From Plazaster borealis (Eukaryota > Echinodermata > Asteroidea > Forcipulatida > Labidiasteridae): a stretch of 64,000 nucleotides of DNA. The stretch is taken from positions 24,473,063 through 24,537,062 of the forward strand of contig CM037458.1 of assembly GCA_021014325.1 (NCBI GenBank), written 5' to 3'. Shown here one piece after another: positions 1 to 12,400 of this stretch (position 1 is its first letter; every line of letters starts with the position of its first letter). The translations under genes were made by a program, and so were the position numbers. The notes under the pieces were generated by a model that ran no database searches, was not told where the DNA came from, and saw nothing but the letters and a program-made list of their open reading frames with translations.

Positions 1-159
1 CCCCCTTTCTCATGATCTTGTCCTGTCATTTTCTTCAACACTCCTGAGGGGAAAAAGCTTCAATAATCTTTGTTTAGATCCATCCTTGGTCTTATCCACC
101 TGGAACCCTGGAACCTCATGGTGTACTTGTGAAACTTTGTAGATTACTCAACATTCTTA

Positions 160-486
160 ATAATAATAATATTAATAACTAGTTCTTATATAGCCCATTT
201 AACAATAACGTATCAATGCGCTTGACATTAGTGCCCTGGTCATTGGGCCAATAACATTCCTTTTTAATCTTTCTCAGCTCCATGGGGAGGATACAGGCCC
301 GAGCTGTCGTTGGGCTCAGAAGGCTTTTTCAAACACAATATCAACCTCTACCCTCGCAGGTACCCATTTATACCCCTGGGTGAAGAGAAGCAATTATAGT
401 AAAGTATCTTGCTCAAGGATACAAGTGTCATGACCGGGATTCAAACCCACACCCCGATGACTTAAACTGCTCGGCCACATGACACC
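160..486 (-). mobile_element. tRNA-derived SINE with ATT-rich tail
   Basis: Read on the minus strand, the head carries a tRNA-like A box (TGGCCGAGCAGTTTAAG, 462-477) and B box (GGGTTTGAATCCC, 436-448), the two parts of an RNA polymerase III internal promoter. A ~250-base body follows, and the element ends at 158-175 in AAT/ATT repeats. The head resembles a Leu/Ser-type tRNA. It lies in an LHPP intron, antisense to the gene. The family name is not known to me; the SINE assignment rests on head, body and tail order. Confidence 0.75.
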
Positions 487-520
487 TCTTCATTTCGTAT
501 CATATTTTGTTCTTTTTCAG

Positions 521-584
521 TCGCTATTATAAAGAAAAAGATGGTTTGAAGTTGGATGTTGGGGGCTTCATGGCAGCACTTGAG
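521..584 (+). CDS. LHPP: LHPP exon (RYYKEKDGL...FMAALE)
   Basis: Follows a strong polypyrimidine acceptor (ttgttctttttcag) and ends at GAG|gtaact. It begins with one base of a split codon and ends in phase 0. It encodes the stretch preceding the HAD motif III region. Confidence 0.9.
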
Positions 585-3500
585 GTAACTTCAATGTCTT
601 AGGCTGTCACTAATTCTTTTCAGTTAAATGAGGCCGTTTTCAGAATCTTAAATGACCTATTGCTCTTGCTTGAATGTCTTAATTTGCCATTAAGTCTCAT
701 ATTGTAGCAGATGTAGTGATGGTACTGATGAATGAGTGGGCACCAGATTGGATGTCTTTAAAAGTATTATCTAGGATTGTTCATATTTTGTTTGATCAAC
801 CTTATACATGAAATACCAAACCTGTGAAAATTTGTGCTTAATCTGTTGTGTGAGAAGAGAAAAACCATGCACAATTTTCAGCATGTAAACACATTGTCCT
901 TAATTTTAGATGTAACAACCGAAATCAGCTGTTGCGATTGTTTTCTCGAGTATGGCATTTCAGAGAGCAATATTTCAAAGAAAAAAATGGTTCTAGTATG
1001 AACTTCATAATCAGTAAGCTTTCAGACTAAAATTTAACAATGATGTTTTTTGTCCTTACCAATCCTGTTTGTTAACTTTATTAACTTTGAGTTGTGAGAT
1101 TGATGAGATTTGTCAAAGACTCTTCATTGCAGTAATCCTCCATTAGTAGTTTTCATGTGGATTGTATTCTGCAGATCGTTGGAAGCTCTGAGTATACAGT
1201 GCAACACATATTGGTGTATGGTCAAACCAAAATATTATACATATATTTCATTTCATTTTATTCGCCAGCAAACATTTAAAAACTCCTCAAAGGATCTACA
1301 AGAACAAACAATACAATAGTTTTAAGAAGAATACAAAAATGTAAAAATATTTAGCAAGTACATGTACTGAGCAACCCGGCTGGGCAGGCAGAACAACCTC
1401 CAGTGGGGGTGGTAACCTAAGTATATGAGTACAATATAGCAGAATATAATCATGAGGTGAATTCTGGACTGTTCGGAAGCTGAGTGATTATATTCTGCAA
1501 TATTGTAGTCATATGCATCCAATATTTGTACAATATTTTGGTTTTACCATACACACTGATAATGTGTTAAGAACATTTTACCAAGAGCTTCCCGCTGAAG
1601 AAATGGAACAGTCCAGAATTCAATGAGTTGCTTATTGTATGAATAAAATGCATCCTATATTTATTTTATATACAGCTCACATATATCCTTGTCATGTGAT
1701 TTGTTTCATATAATTCATAATTTGTTTGAAAAATATATAACACAAAGTTCTCAACAATTTATAATATATTTCAACAATAAGGTATTAAACGGCTGATAAA
1801 GACATAGATGGAGCTGTTTATTAAGACCTGTTTGCTAAAGCACATTCATAGCAATACAAACGCGCTAATATTGTGTAACGCAATCAATACATACGGTACT
1901 CGATGTAAAATCTATCAGTACTCTTGAAGGTTAGCTGCGAAGCTTCCTAAGCATTTATCAATTTAGGACTCCTATATTAAATTTTGGTGTATCAAGTTAT
2001 AAACCACAAGGAAAACTGACTGGGTAAACTTTAAATAATTTTGGGTTGATCAAAGAAAAATTGACTTGTTAGTTTTTCTTTGTTCAACGCAAAAATAAAT
2101 TTTGAAATGTCGGAACAGTATACATGACAAAATAAAGTCTGACACATGACGCAAGTTCCACCAATCAAATGACAAGGATCTATAAGTGTGGTGTATAATA
2201 TTCTTTACCCTCTATGCAAATGATTACATCTATAAAATGATAACAGTATTGTTCCTTTGTCTTCAGTTTGCAGCAGGAGGCAAAGCAGAAGTAGTTGGCA
2301 AACCAGATCAAGGTTTCTTTCTTGGTGCTCTTCAAGACATGCAGGTCCCAGTAGATAAGGTACATAATCAGTTGAGTTCTAAATCTTCACCCTCCTTATT
2401 GGGCATAAAGACAATTAAAAAAGAACTGATGATTATAATAAAGACTGGTGCAGCCTGGAAGCCGTACTTTGAGCAAGTAATATTGAAATGGACAATCAAA
2501 ACAAAGACAAAACAGTCACCAAACTTGTGTTGTAAAAGTCTTGTTGCATGATAATTGGCCTTTTGGAAAAAAAATCTAGTACCCAACCTATACATAGGTC
2601 AGGTTTGATAGACTTGTAAGGCTATTTAATAATAATTTCTCTGATATTTTTTAGGGCAAAAAAAAAAGAAAAGAAAATAAGTTTAAGTTAGAAGAATATC
2701 ATGCCTATAAAAGAAAAGCTAACCACATCAAAAATAGTTTGAAGACAAATCACATCTGTTCAATCTGGAGCGGTTCTCTTTCAATTTTACTCTGAAGAGC
2801 TTTCTTTCAAGACAATATTTGGAAGATGGAAAAAAAAACGACCAGGACTCTTCATGCTAAGTGAGTTATGACCACTCATAGATTGGAAAGCACCTTTAAT
2901 GCTTTTTGTATTTAAAATCAATAATTTGTCTTAATGTTGGCATAAAAGTTTCATTAGATACATGTACCTTGTTATCACTATAAATTTAGTTTGCTCTTTG
3001 TGTAAATTTCAATCAATTTGTCATGATTTGTTTGCTTGCATTACAACAGTTTTTTCAAAAGTAACATCACTTGAATGCAAATAACTTGCACAACAAATTT
3101 TGTGCAAATTTTGCGAACAAGTGTTATCTGTTATTTTAATAAATTTGTTCCATTTAATGAGAACTCTTCGGCAAAAGTTGAATATTATGTACACCTCTAA
3201 AGGCATTTAAGACGGATTGTGACATAAAACAGTTAGAGAAAAACAAATGACTATAGACATGGGACTACTGTAATACTAAGATTTGAAGAAATCTAATTAT
3301 TCATTTTGATCTTATAGGCAGTTATGATTGGAGATGATATATTGTATGATATCGGTGGAGCTCAAAGATCTGGAATGAAAGGAGTTCAAGTCAGGACAGG
3401 GAAATTCAGGTAATGGATTCAATTCCTGTACGATGCAACTTTCTTGAAGGAATGACAGGACAATGACCTGTGCATATAGCAATTCAGATCTTTATAGGGT

Positions 3501-4391
3501 TATTGGCGAAAGCTGAAGTGGCATATACTGTTTGCCTTGTCCTTCTGTGTGTATGCGTGGGTGTCAATAAAATTGTGTGTTTTTGTGTGCAATCATTGTC
3601 TAAGCAGTACCTCCAGAAAGACTTTGCATATCAACTCCAAACTTGGTGTATGGATTGGTCCTATATGATCCCCAGAAGCATTATGGCTAAAAAAAGAAAG
3701 AAATGCAGTCCAAGCGATAACTCAAAAAGGACTTTGGCATATCAGCTACAAACTTGGTGTATAGATTGGTCTTGGGATCCACCAGAAGCCTAGTGTTTGT
3801 GGACCCCTTGGTCAAATGTCAAGGTCATTATGGCTAAAGAAAGAAAGAAATGTAGTCTAAGCGATAACTCAAGAAGGACTTTGGCATATCAGCTACAAAC
3901 TTGGTGTATGGATTGGTCTTGAAATCCCCTAGAAGCCTAGTGTTTGTGGACTCATAGGTCAATGTCAAGGTCATTATGGCAAAAGCAAAAGAAATGTTTT
4001 CCAAGCGATAAATCAAGATGAATAAGAATAATATCAGCGGGGCATTTGTGTTTGTCAACACACCATTCTTGTTGTAAATAGGCGTTGGTTACATCTTAAC
4101 TTTCATATTCTTTAAAATTGTGATTTTTATTCCCTTCATGCAGCATTCTGATCTTGTTTGAATTTTGGCAGACAATCGTTTGTGATCGAGAAATGATTTA
4201 TTCTCGGTATCATCAGATCAGAAGTCTTCTCGGCATTCATGTTTTTCTAATTTCATGAATTGTTATGTAATAACTGTGGTATTTGAATTGAATCTGTCCA
4301 CAGACCCGAAGATGAGAGCCAGTCTGTAGTCACACCAGATGGGTTTGTAGACAACTTGGCGCAAGCTGTTGATTTAATACTCAGGAACTGA
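521..4391 (+). CDS. LHPP: LHPP-like HAD phosphatase, last four exons (5' part outside window)
   Basis: C-terminal ~111 residues of a haloacid-dehalogenase phosphatase of the LHPP type (phospholysine phosphohistidine inorganic pyrophosphate phosphatase), a cytosolic enzyme family. Exons 521-584, 2267-2359, 3318-3409 and 4304-4391 have AG/GT borders and join in frame without stops. Visible motifs: RYYKEKDGL and [11 protein letters not shown] in exon one; KAEVVGKP with the conserved HAD motif III lysine; [15 protein letters not shown] with motif IV acidic residues; VRTGKFR; and the C-terminal [15 protein letters not shown], which favours LHPP over HDHD2. The nucleophile DxD motif would lie upstream of the window. 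The stop is TGA at 4389-4391 and a possible poly(A) signal AATAAA lies near 4509. Recognition is from remembered family sequences. Confidence 0.92.
735..1078. mobile_element. MITE, CAGGATTGGTA-end family, copy 1
   Basis: Non-coding segment that ends in ccttaccaatcctg and begins near a matching inverted end (ctaggattg). The interior closely matches 27680-28050 (shared stretches such as gtaaacacattgtcctt and agttctagtatgaacttcat). Two dispersed copies with inverted ends indicate a small non-autonomous DNA transposon. It lies in an LHPP intron. Confidence 0.65.
1207..1558. mobile_element. MITE with terminal inverted repeats and internal hairpin
   Basis: The outer ends are inverted repeats: gtgtatggtcaaaccaaaat (about 1211) against gtgtatggtaaaaccaaaat on the opposite strand (about 1555). 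An internal hairpin at 1439-1500 pairs gcagaatataatc with gattatattctgc. A related hairpin and flank occur at 60200-60340. No coding capacity. Confidence 0.65.
1980..2105 (-). repeat. SINE tail fragment (same family as 5706-5860)
   Basis: The minus strand carries the body of the tRNA-derived SINE seen at 5706-5860: aaaccacaaggaaaactgac on the plus strand is the complement of the 'cagtttcccttgtggt' tail there. The tRNA head is not recognisable here, so this is a truncated copy. Confidence 0.5.
2267..2359 (+). CDS. LHPP: LHPP exon with motif III lysine (GKP)
   Basis: Acceptor cttcag, donor AAG|gtacat, length 93, phase 0 at both ends. It encodes [20 protein letters not shown]; the lysine of VGKP is the expected HAD motif III residue. 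Confidence 0.92.
2360..3317. other. LHPP intron, nothing recognised
   Basis: AT-rich intronic DNA between two LHPP exons. I see poly-A runs near 2656 and 2830, but no conserved coding segment, RNA gene or defined repeat. Confidence 0.5.
3318..3409 (+). CDS. LHPP: LHPP exon with HAD motif IV (GDD...D)
   Basis: Acceptor cttatag, donor CAG|gtaatg, length 92. It encodes [19 protein letters not shown] and VRTGKFR. The GDDxxxD acidic cluster is the Mg2+-binding HAD motif IV. Confidence 0.93.
3600..4020 (+). repeat. Degenerate tandem repeat in LHPP intron, about three units
   Basis: Units of about 100-150 bases share ctttggcatatcagctacaa, acttggtgtatggattggtc, agaagcctagtgtttgtgga and aaggtcattatggc. 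Unit starts lie near 3620, 3730 and 3880. The open frame across it (3470-3793) reflects the repeat and is not a gene. Confidence 0.7.
4304..4391 (+). CDS. LHPP: LHPP terminal coding exon
   Basis: Acceptor tgtccacag; encodes PEDES...[15 protein letters not shown] and stops at TGA 4389-4391. The ending matches the LHPP C-terminus, so the gene ends here. The 3' UTR probably runs to about 4.5 kb. Confidence 0.92.
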
Positions 4392-4671
4392 TTGCAATGC
4401 TGGATGAGTCTCGTGATCTGACACCATGCAACCCTTCTACCCTAATATTTAGCCCCTACCCCCACACATTTTATAAGAATACTGTTTTGGGAATAATAAT
4501 ACAAAATCAAATAAATGAAAGCTTAACAAGTTGTACTTTTCTTCATTTGACCAGATTTGATTGATACAGTGGTTTTTATTAAAGGGGCAGCTCATCATTG
4601 TGTTTTGGATATTAAATCTTTGTTTCGGTGTGTAAGGCATCCCAGCCTACAAGCTTTTGCTTTTATGGGTT

Positions 4672-5499
4672 TAGACTTGGTTCCAAGTCTGTGATCGTGG
4701 TTTTTAGTCGTCCTGATAGCCGATACATTATTGGCTGAAACAGCGCCCTCTTGTGGATAAACCTCCGTCTTGAACATACAATCACAGACTTGGGAACATT
4801 GTTCGTCGGTTTGTACACACCCTATGGCGAATTAGTCCAAAAGTGGACGGAACACTCTGATTGGTCAGAATCTCCGAGGCCCTTAATAAAATGCACATTC
4901 AAACTTAACCGTTTATACCACGGGATAATAGTAGGAAATACAATATAGATGCACGTGTAACTAATCTGTCTCTGCTCGGTGATTCAACTTACAGTTTGGA
5001 AACACAAAAAAACAAAGTGATTCTAATTATTTTATTCAAAATACGTAAAAAACCTTGGGAAAATTTTTGGACGATACCATTGAAATCAAAGGTATCATAA
5101 TTTTTCGTCTAGTAAGGATCAGGTTGTTTGTCAAGTTTATTTTTCAACATTTTGAGATTAAATCTTGTGTTATTTTATGTATAAATTATATATAGCGTAC
5201 TGTACATACAAAGCACTATAACATAAAAGCAATGGCTCGATTTTACAGAAAATGCTGAAGCGATTTCATCCTATTTGGAATGGACGCAGCCAACGGGAGT
5301 TTTATGGTCTCCTGATTGGTCGTCTCTCTGGCATAGTGTTGTTATGTAAATGTCAGTAGTGAATAAATGAATATCCCGTATACACAAGAGGGTCAAGTCT
5401 GAGATTGCGAGTTAGAGCGCGTGATAGCAAATCTGCGGGGGAATTCTGCGTGGCTGATGCAGAGAAATAACCGCAAGCTCAGACTTGAAATCAAGTCTA
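4672..5499. mobile_element. Short-TIR DNA transposon, TAG...CTA ends, ~9-bp target duplication
   Basis: The left end reads TAGACTTGGTTCCAAGTCT and the right end, on the opposite strand, TAGACTTGATTTCAAGTCT. Each end is itself an 8+8 bp hairpin with a 2-base loop. The flanks are ttatgggtt (left) and ttatgggtc (right), a target duplication of 8 identical bases, 9 with one mismatch. The 828-base interior has no transposase frame. It holds CCAAT-like segments (attggtcag near 4859, gattggtcg near 5313) followed by AT-rich octamer-like motifs. The same plan occurs at 29494-31093. A 9-bp duplication suggests a Mutator-like or related superfamily, but this is unproven. Confidence 0.7.
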
Positions 5500-5705
5500 T
5501 TATGGGTCATGCCTCCATACAGACTCAGTCTCCGTTAACTAAATCAAGTTGTTATTTTTGATTTATGTATGGAAATAAATGTTGATGATGATGAAATCAC
5601 ATCAACTGTATTTACGGCTATACATTAGTTACAGGTTGTATGGCATCTGACTGGCACCCCCGAACAAAGATATTGACAAAATAGGGAGACCACCAACATA
5701 CTGTA

Positions 5706-5860
5706 GGGCTAGATAGCTCATTTGGTAGGGCACCGGCACGTTAATCCTGAGGTCGTTGGTTCAAATCCTGCTCTAGTAAATTTTATCTTTGTTCAATCCC
5801 AAATCATCTAAAATTTACCCATTCAGTTTCCCTTGTGGTCTATTATTTCATCCTTGTTTC
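5706..5860 (+). mobile_element. tRNA-derived SINE
   Basis: The tRNA-like head at 5706-5778 has an A box (TAGCTCATTTGG, 5714-5725) and a perfect-consensus B box (GGTTCAAATCC, 5758-5768). The D and anticodon stems pair poorly and there is no intact cloverleaf. A body follows that recurs in inverted orientation at 1980-2105 and 32625-32690 (cagtttcccttgtggt). This is a SINE rather than a functional tRNA. Confidence 0.75.
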
Positions 5861-6450
5861 TGACGGAATAGTTAACTTTTGGTTGTATGCTTATTATCAG
5901 TAGCAGTGCTTTATTTACTGTCATTCTAAAAAGTGAAATAATCAGTTAATGTTTATTCATTGTGTCTGTTAATAATGGTAATTTACTTTCTTTCTAATAA
6001 CCTTTTCAGAATGAATTTGAATTTTCTTGTTTCATATAATAAATTACTCTCATTTGTATCTAGTATTTCAATCATTTACACAAGCATTGTTTCCTCTTTG
6101 GAATATAATCTTTCACAGATGAACGAGGATGTGTCCTCTTAACACCACATTTTGTCTTTTAATCTAATTATAAATTACCACAATACATAGACCTGTCTTT
6201 TTCTTCTAAACGAAAATCTTCCATGTGAAATGAATTTGAATCTTCTTTGATAGGAGTACTCAACCTACTAAAACTTATAAACTTGTACAAATTAAAAGTC
6301 TCTGCAGACTGTTGAGGTGTTTTGTTTTATGAAATAAAATAAACTTCATGACAAATAAGCACTGTCCATTGTTTGATTGTTTCATCGACTTCTTAATTAG
6401 CAGCATTAATTACAATTTAAAAATTAGGCAAAAACTTGAAAAAAACAAAA
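5861..6450. other. AT-rich intergenic DNA, nothing recognised
   Basis: Lies between the SINE and the satellite edge. One short open frame at 5960-6142 has no recognisable similarity and no supporting signals. Confidence 0.4.
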
Positions 6451-9400
6451 GGGATAAGTACAGCGACTTTATCAAAGGGTCAAGCATACACATTTACAAG
6501 CATAGAGGAGGCTTCATGTATGTAGGGTCAAGCATACACATTTACTGGCAATTTATAAGTATCAATTGCGTACATAAGGCTTCACACGTCTGTAGGGTCA
6601 AGTATATGCAATTTATAAGTAACAAGCGTGAGGCTTCACACGTCTGTAGGGTCAAGCAATCGTGTGAAGCCTCACGCTTGTTACTAATAAATTGTGTATC
6701 CTTGACCCTACTGACTTGTGAAGCCTCACGCTTGTTAATATATTTGGTCCAAAATTGATAAAAATGCTGGACTTAGCCCTTGCGATTATTTTAAAATTTC
6801 TGACCCAAATTTGATAAAAATGCTGGACTTACCCCTTGTGAAGTTATGTACGTAATTGTTACTTATAAACTGCGTAAGTAACAAGCTTGAAGCTTCACAC
6901 GTCTGTAGGGTCAAGGATACACAATTTATTAGTAACAAGCTTGAAGCTTCACACGTATGAAGCCTCTGTACGCTTGCTACAAGCGTAGCAAGCGTGAGGC
7001 TTCACACGTGTGAAGCCTCGAACGCTTGCTACTTAGCGTAGCAAGCTTGATAGGCTTCATACGTGTGAAGCCTCACGCTTGCTACGCTTGTAGCAAGCGT
7101 GCCGAGGCTTCATACGTGTGAAGCCTATCAAGCTTGTTACTAATAAATTGTGTATCCTTGACCCTCCAGACTTGTGAAGCCTCACGCTTGTTAATAATTG
7201 GTCCAAACTTGATAAAAATGCTGGATAAGCCCTTGCGATTCTTTTTAATTTAATTTCGGGCCAAATTTGATAAAAGTGCTGGACTTACCCCCCCCCCTTG
7301 TGATTTGTTCAATATTTTTTGCCAAATTTTGATAAAAATGCTGGACTTAGTCCTTGTGAAGCCTTATGTACGCAAGTGTAACTTATAAACTGCGTAAGTA
7401 ACAAGCTTGAAGCTTCATACGTATGAAGCCTCAGTACGCTTGTTAATTGTAATGACAAGCGTTAGGCTTCACACGTATGAAGCCTCTGTACGCTTGCTAC
7501 AAGCGTAGCAAGCGTGAGGCTTCACACGTGTGAAGCCTCGAACGCTTGCTACTTAGCGTAGCAAGCTTGATAGGCTTCATACGTGTGAAGCCTCACGCTT
7601 GCTACGCTTGTAGCAAGCGTACCGAGGCTTCATACGTGTGAAGCCTATCAAGCTTGTTACTAATAAATTGTGTATCCTTGACCCTCCAGACTTGTGAAGC
7701 CTCACGCTTGTTAATAATTGGTCCAAACTTGATAAAAATGCTGGATAAGCCCTTGCGATTTTTTTTAAATTTAATTTCGGGCCCAAATTTGATAAAAGTG
7801 CTGGACTTACCCCCCCCCCCTTGTGATTTGTTCAATATTTTTTGCCAAATTTTGATAAAAATGCTGGACTTAGTCCTTGTGAAGCCTTATGTACGCAAGT
7901 ATAACTTATAAACTGCGTAAGTAACAAGCTTGAAGCTTCACACGTATGAAGCCTCAGTACGCTTGTTAATTGTAATGACAAGCGATAGGCTTCACACGTA
8001 TGAAGCCTCTGTACGCTTGCTACAAGCGTAGCAAGCGTGAGGCTTCACACGTGTGAAGCCTCGAACGCTTGCTACTTAGCGTAGCAAGCTTGATAGGCTT
8101 CATACGTGTGAAGCCTCACGCTTGCTACGCTTGTAGCAAGCGTACCGAGGCTTCATACGTGTGAAGCCTATCAAGCTTGTTACTAATAAATTGTGTATCC
8201 TTGACCCTCCAGACTTGTGAAGCCTCACGCTTGTTAATAATTGGTCCAAACTTGATAAAAATGCTGGATAAGCCCTTGCGATTTTTTTAAATTTAATTTC
8301 GGGCCCAAACTTGATAAAAGTGCTGGACTTACCCCCCCCCCCCCTTGTGATTTGTTCAATATTTTTTGCCAAATTTTGATAAAAATGCTGGACTTAGTCC
8401 TTGTGAAGCCTTATGTACGCAAGTGTAACTTATAAACTGCGTAAGTAACAAGCTTGAAGCTTCACACGTATGAAGCCTTGGTACGCTTGTTAACTGTAAT
8501 GACAAGCGATAGGCTTCACACGTATGAAGCCTCGGTACGCTTGCTACAAGCGTAGCAAGCGTGAGGCTTCACACGTGTGAAGCCTCGAACGCTTGCTACT
8601 TAGCGTAGCAAGCTTGATAGGCTTCATACGTGTGAAGCCTCACGCTTGCTACGCTTGTAGCAAGCGTACCGAGGCTTCATACGTGTGAAGCCTATCAAGC
8701 TTGTTACTAATAAATTGTGTATCCTTGACCCTCCAGACTTGTGAAGCCTCACGCTTGTTAATAATTGGTCCAAACTTGATAAAAATGCTGGATTAGCACT
8801 TGAGATTTGTTTTTAAATTTCTGGCCCAAATTTGATGAAAGTGCTGGACATACCTCCCCCCCTTGTGATTTGCTCAATATTTGTTGCCAAATTTTGATAA
8901 AAATGCTGGATTTAGCCCTTGTGAAGCCTTATGAACGCAATTGTTAAACTGCGTAAGTAACATATGTTTGCTTGCTGCTAATGTAGCAAGCGTACTGAGG
9001 CTTCACACGTGTGAAGCCTCAGTACGCTTGCTACTTATAAGTAACAAGCGTACTGAGGCTTCAGACGTGTGAAGCCTCAGTAGGCTTGCTACATTAGCAG
9101 CAAGCGTACCGAGGCTTCATACGTGTGAAGCCCATCACGCTTGTTACTAATAAATGTGTATCCTTGACCTTCCATACTGTGTAGCCTCACGCTTGTTAAT
9201 ATTTGGTCCAAACTTGATAAAAATGCTGGATAAGCCCTTGCGATTTTTTTTAATTTAATTTCGGGCCCAAATTTGATAAAAGTGCTGGACTTACCCCCCC
9301 CCCTTGTGATTTGTTCAATATTTTTTGCCAAATTTTGATAAAAATGCTGGACTTAGTCCTTGTGAAGCCTTATGTACGCAAGTATAACTTATAAACTGCG

Positions 9401-12400
9401 TAAGTAACAAGCTTGAAGCTTCACACGTATGAAGCCTCAGTACGCTTGTTAATTGTAATGACAAGCGATAGGCTTCACACGTATGAAGCCTCTGTACGCT
9501 TGCTACAAGCGTAGCAAGCGTGAGGCTTCACACGTGTGAAGCCTCGAACGCTTGCTACTTAGCGTAGCAAGCTTGATAGGCTTCATACGTGTGAAGCCTC
9601 ACGCTTGCTACGCTTGTAGCAAGCGTACCGAGGCTTCATACGTGTGAAGCCTATCAAGCTTGTTACTAATAAATTGTGTATCCTTGACCCTCCAGACTTG
9701 TGAAGCCTCACGCTTGTTAATAATTGGTCCAAACTTGATAAAAATGCTGGATAAGCCCTTGCGATTTTTTTAAATTTAATTTCGGGCCCAAACTTGATAA
9801 AAGTGCTGGACTTACCCCCCCCCCCTTGTGATTTGTTCAATATTTTTTGCCAAATTTTGATAAAAATGCTGGACTTAGTCCTTGTGAAGCCTTATGTACG
9901 CAAGTGTAACTTATAAACTGCGTAAGTAACAAGCTTGAAGCTTCACACGTATGAAGCCTTGGTACGCTTGTTAACTGTAATGACAAGCGATAGGCTTCAC
10001 ACGTATGAAGCCTCGGTACGCTTGCTACAAGCGTAGCAAGCGTGAGGCTTCACACGTGTGAAGCCTCGAACGCTTGCTACTTAGCGTAGCAAGCTTGATA
10101 GGCTTCATACGTGTGAAGCCTCACGCTTGCTACGCTTGTAGCAAGCGTACCGAGGCTTCATACGTGTGAAGCCTATCAAGCTTGTTACTAATAAATTGTG
10201 TATCCTTGACCCTCCAGACTTGTGAAGCCTCACGCTTGTTAATAATTGGTCCAAACTTGATAAAAATGCTGGATTAGCACTTGAGATTTGTTTTTAAATT
10301 TCTGGCCCAAATTTGATGAAAGTGCTGGACATACCCCCCCCCCTTGTGATTTGCTCAATATTTGTTGCCAAATTTTGATAAAAATGCTCGATTTAGCCCT
10401 TGTGAAGCCTTATGAACGCAATTGTTAAACTGCGTAAGTAACATATGTTTGCTTGCTGCTAATGTAGCAAGCGTACTGAGGCTTCACACGTGTGAAGCCT
10501 CAGTACGCTTGCTACTTATAAGTAACAAGCGTACTGAGGCTTCAGACGTGTGAAGCCTCAGTACGCTTGCTACATTAGCAGCAAGCGTACCGAGGCTTCA
10601 TACGTGTGAAGCCCATCACGCTTGTTACTAATAAATGTGTATCCTTGACCTTCCATACTGTGTAGCCTCACGCTTGTTAATATTTGGTCCAAACTTGATA
10701 AAAATGCTGGATAAGCCCTTGCGATTTTTTTAAATTTAATTTCGGGCCCAAATTTGATAAAAGTGCTGGACTTACCCCCCCCCTTGTGATTTGTTCAATA
10801 TTTTTTGCCAAATTTTGATAAAAATGCTGGACTTAGTCCTTGTGAAGCCTTATGTACGCAAGTATAACTTATAAACTGCGTAAGTAACAAGCTTGAAGCT
10901 TCACACGTATGAAGCCTCAGTACGCTTGTTAATTGTAATGACAAGCGATAGGCTTCACACGTATGAAGCCTCTGTACGCTTGCTACAAGCGTAGCAAGCG
11001 TGAGGCTTCACACGTGTGAAGCCTCGAACGCTTGCTACTTAGCGTAGCAAGCTTGATAGGCTTCATACGTGTGAAGCCTCACGCTTGCTACGCTTGTAGC
11101 AAGCGTACCGAGGCTTCATACGTGTGAAGCCTATCAAGCTTGTTGCTAATAAATTGTGTATCCTTGACCCTCCAGACTTGTGAAGCCTCACGCTTGTTAA
11201 GTAATTGGTCCAAACTTGATAAAAATGCTGGATAAGCCCTTGCGATTTTTTTTAATTTAATTTCGGGCCCAAATTTGATAAAAGTGCTGGACTTACCCCC
11301 CCCCCCCTTGTGATTTGCTCAATATTTTTTTGCCAAATTTTGATAAAAATGCTGGACCTGGCCCTTGTGAAGCCTTATGTACGCAATTCTTAAACTGCGT
11401 AAGTAACAAGCTTGAGGCTTCACACGTGTAGCAAGCGTACTGAAGCTTCACACGTGTGAAGCCTCAGTACGCTTGCTACTTATAAGTAACAAGCGTACTG
11501 AGGCTTCACACGTATGAAGCCTCAGTACGCTTGCTACTTATAAGTAACAAGCGTACTCAGGCTTCACACGTATGAAGCCTCAGTACGCTTGCTACTTATA
11601 AGTGACAAGCGTACTGAGGCTTCACACGTGCGAAGCCTCAGTACGCTTGCTACATTAGCAGCAAGCGTACTGAGGCTTCACACGTGTGAAGCCCATCACG
11701 CTTGTTACTAATAAATGTGTATCCTTGACACTCCAGACTTGTGAAGCCTCACGCTTGTTAATATTTGGTCCAAACTTGATAAAAATGCTGGATTAGCCCT
11801 TGCGATTATTTTTTTTAATTTCTGGCCATATTTGATAAAAGTGCTGGACTTACCCCCTCCCCCTTCTGATTTGCTCAATATTTTTGCAAATTTTTGATAA
11901 AAATGCTGGACTTAGCCCTTGTGAAGCCTTATGTACGCAATTGTAACTTATAAACTGCGTAAGTAACAAGCTTGAAGCTTCACACGTATGAAGCCTTGGT
12001 ACGCTTGTTAACTGTAATGACAAGCGTGAGGCTTCACACGTGTGAAGCCTCGAACGCTTGCTACTTAGCGTAGCAAGCTTGATAGGCTTCATACGTGTGA
12101 AGCCTCACGCTTGCTACGCTTGTAGCAAGCGTACCGAGGCTTCATACGTGTGAAGCCTATCAAGCTTGTTACTAATAAATTGTGTATCCTTGACCCTCCA
12201 GACTTGTGAAGCCTCACGCTTATTAATAATTGGTCCAAACTTGATAAAAATGCTGGATTAGCACTTGAGATTTGTTTTTAAATTTCTGGCCCAAATTTGA
12301 TGAAAGTGCTGGACATACCTCCCCCCCTTGTGATTTGCTCAATATTTGTTGCCAAATTTTGATAAAAATGCTGGATTTAGCCCTTGTGAAGCCTTATGAA

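Noticed and set aside
436..486. tRNA-Leu/Ser gene on the minus strand
   Set aside because: Continues into a SINE body with an ATT tail and lacks a complete acceptor stem.
1..4391. HDHD2 rather than LHPP for the HAD phosphatase
   Set aside because: LDVGxxMxALE, GGAQRx[10 protein letters not shown] and DGxVDNLAxAVDL all match LHPP better than HDHD2.
5706..5778. Functional tRNA gene
   Set aside because: A and B boxes are good, but the stems of the cloverleaf do not pair properly and the flank is a dispersed repeat; fits a SINE head.
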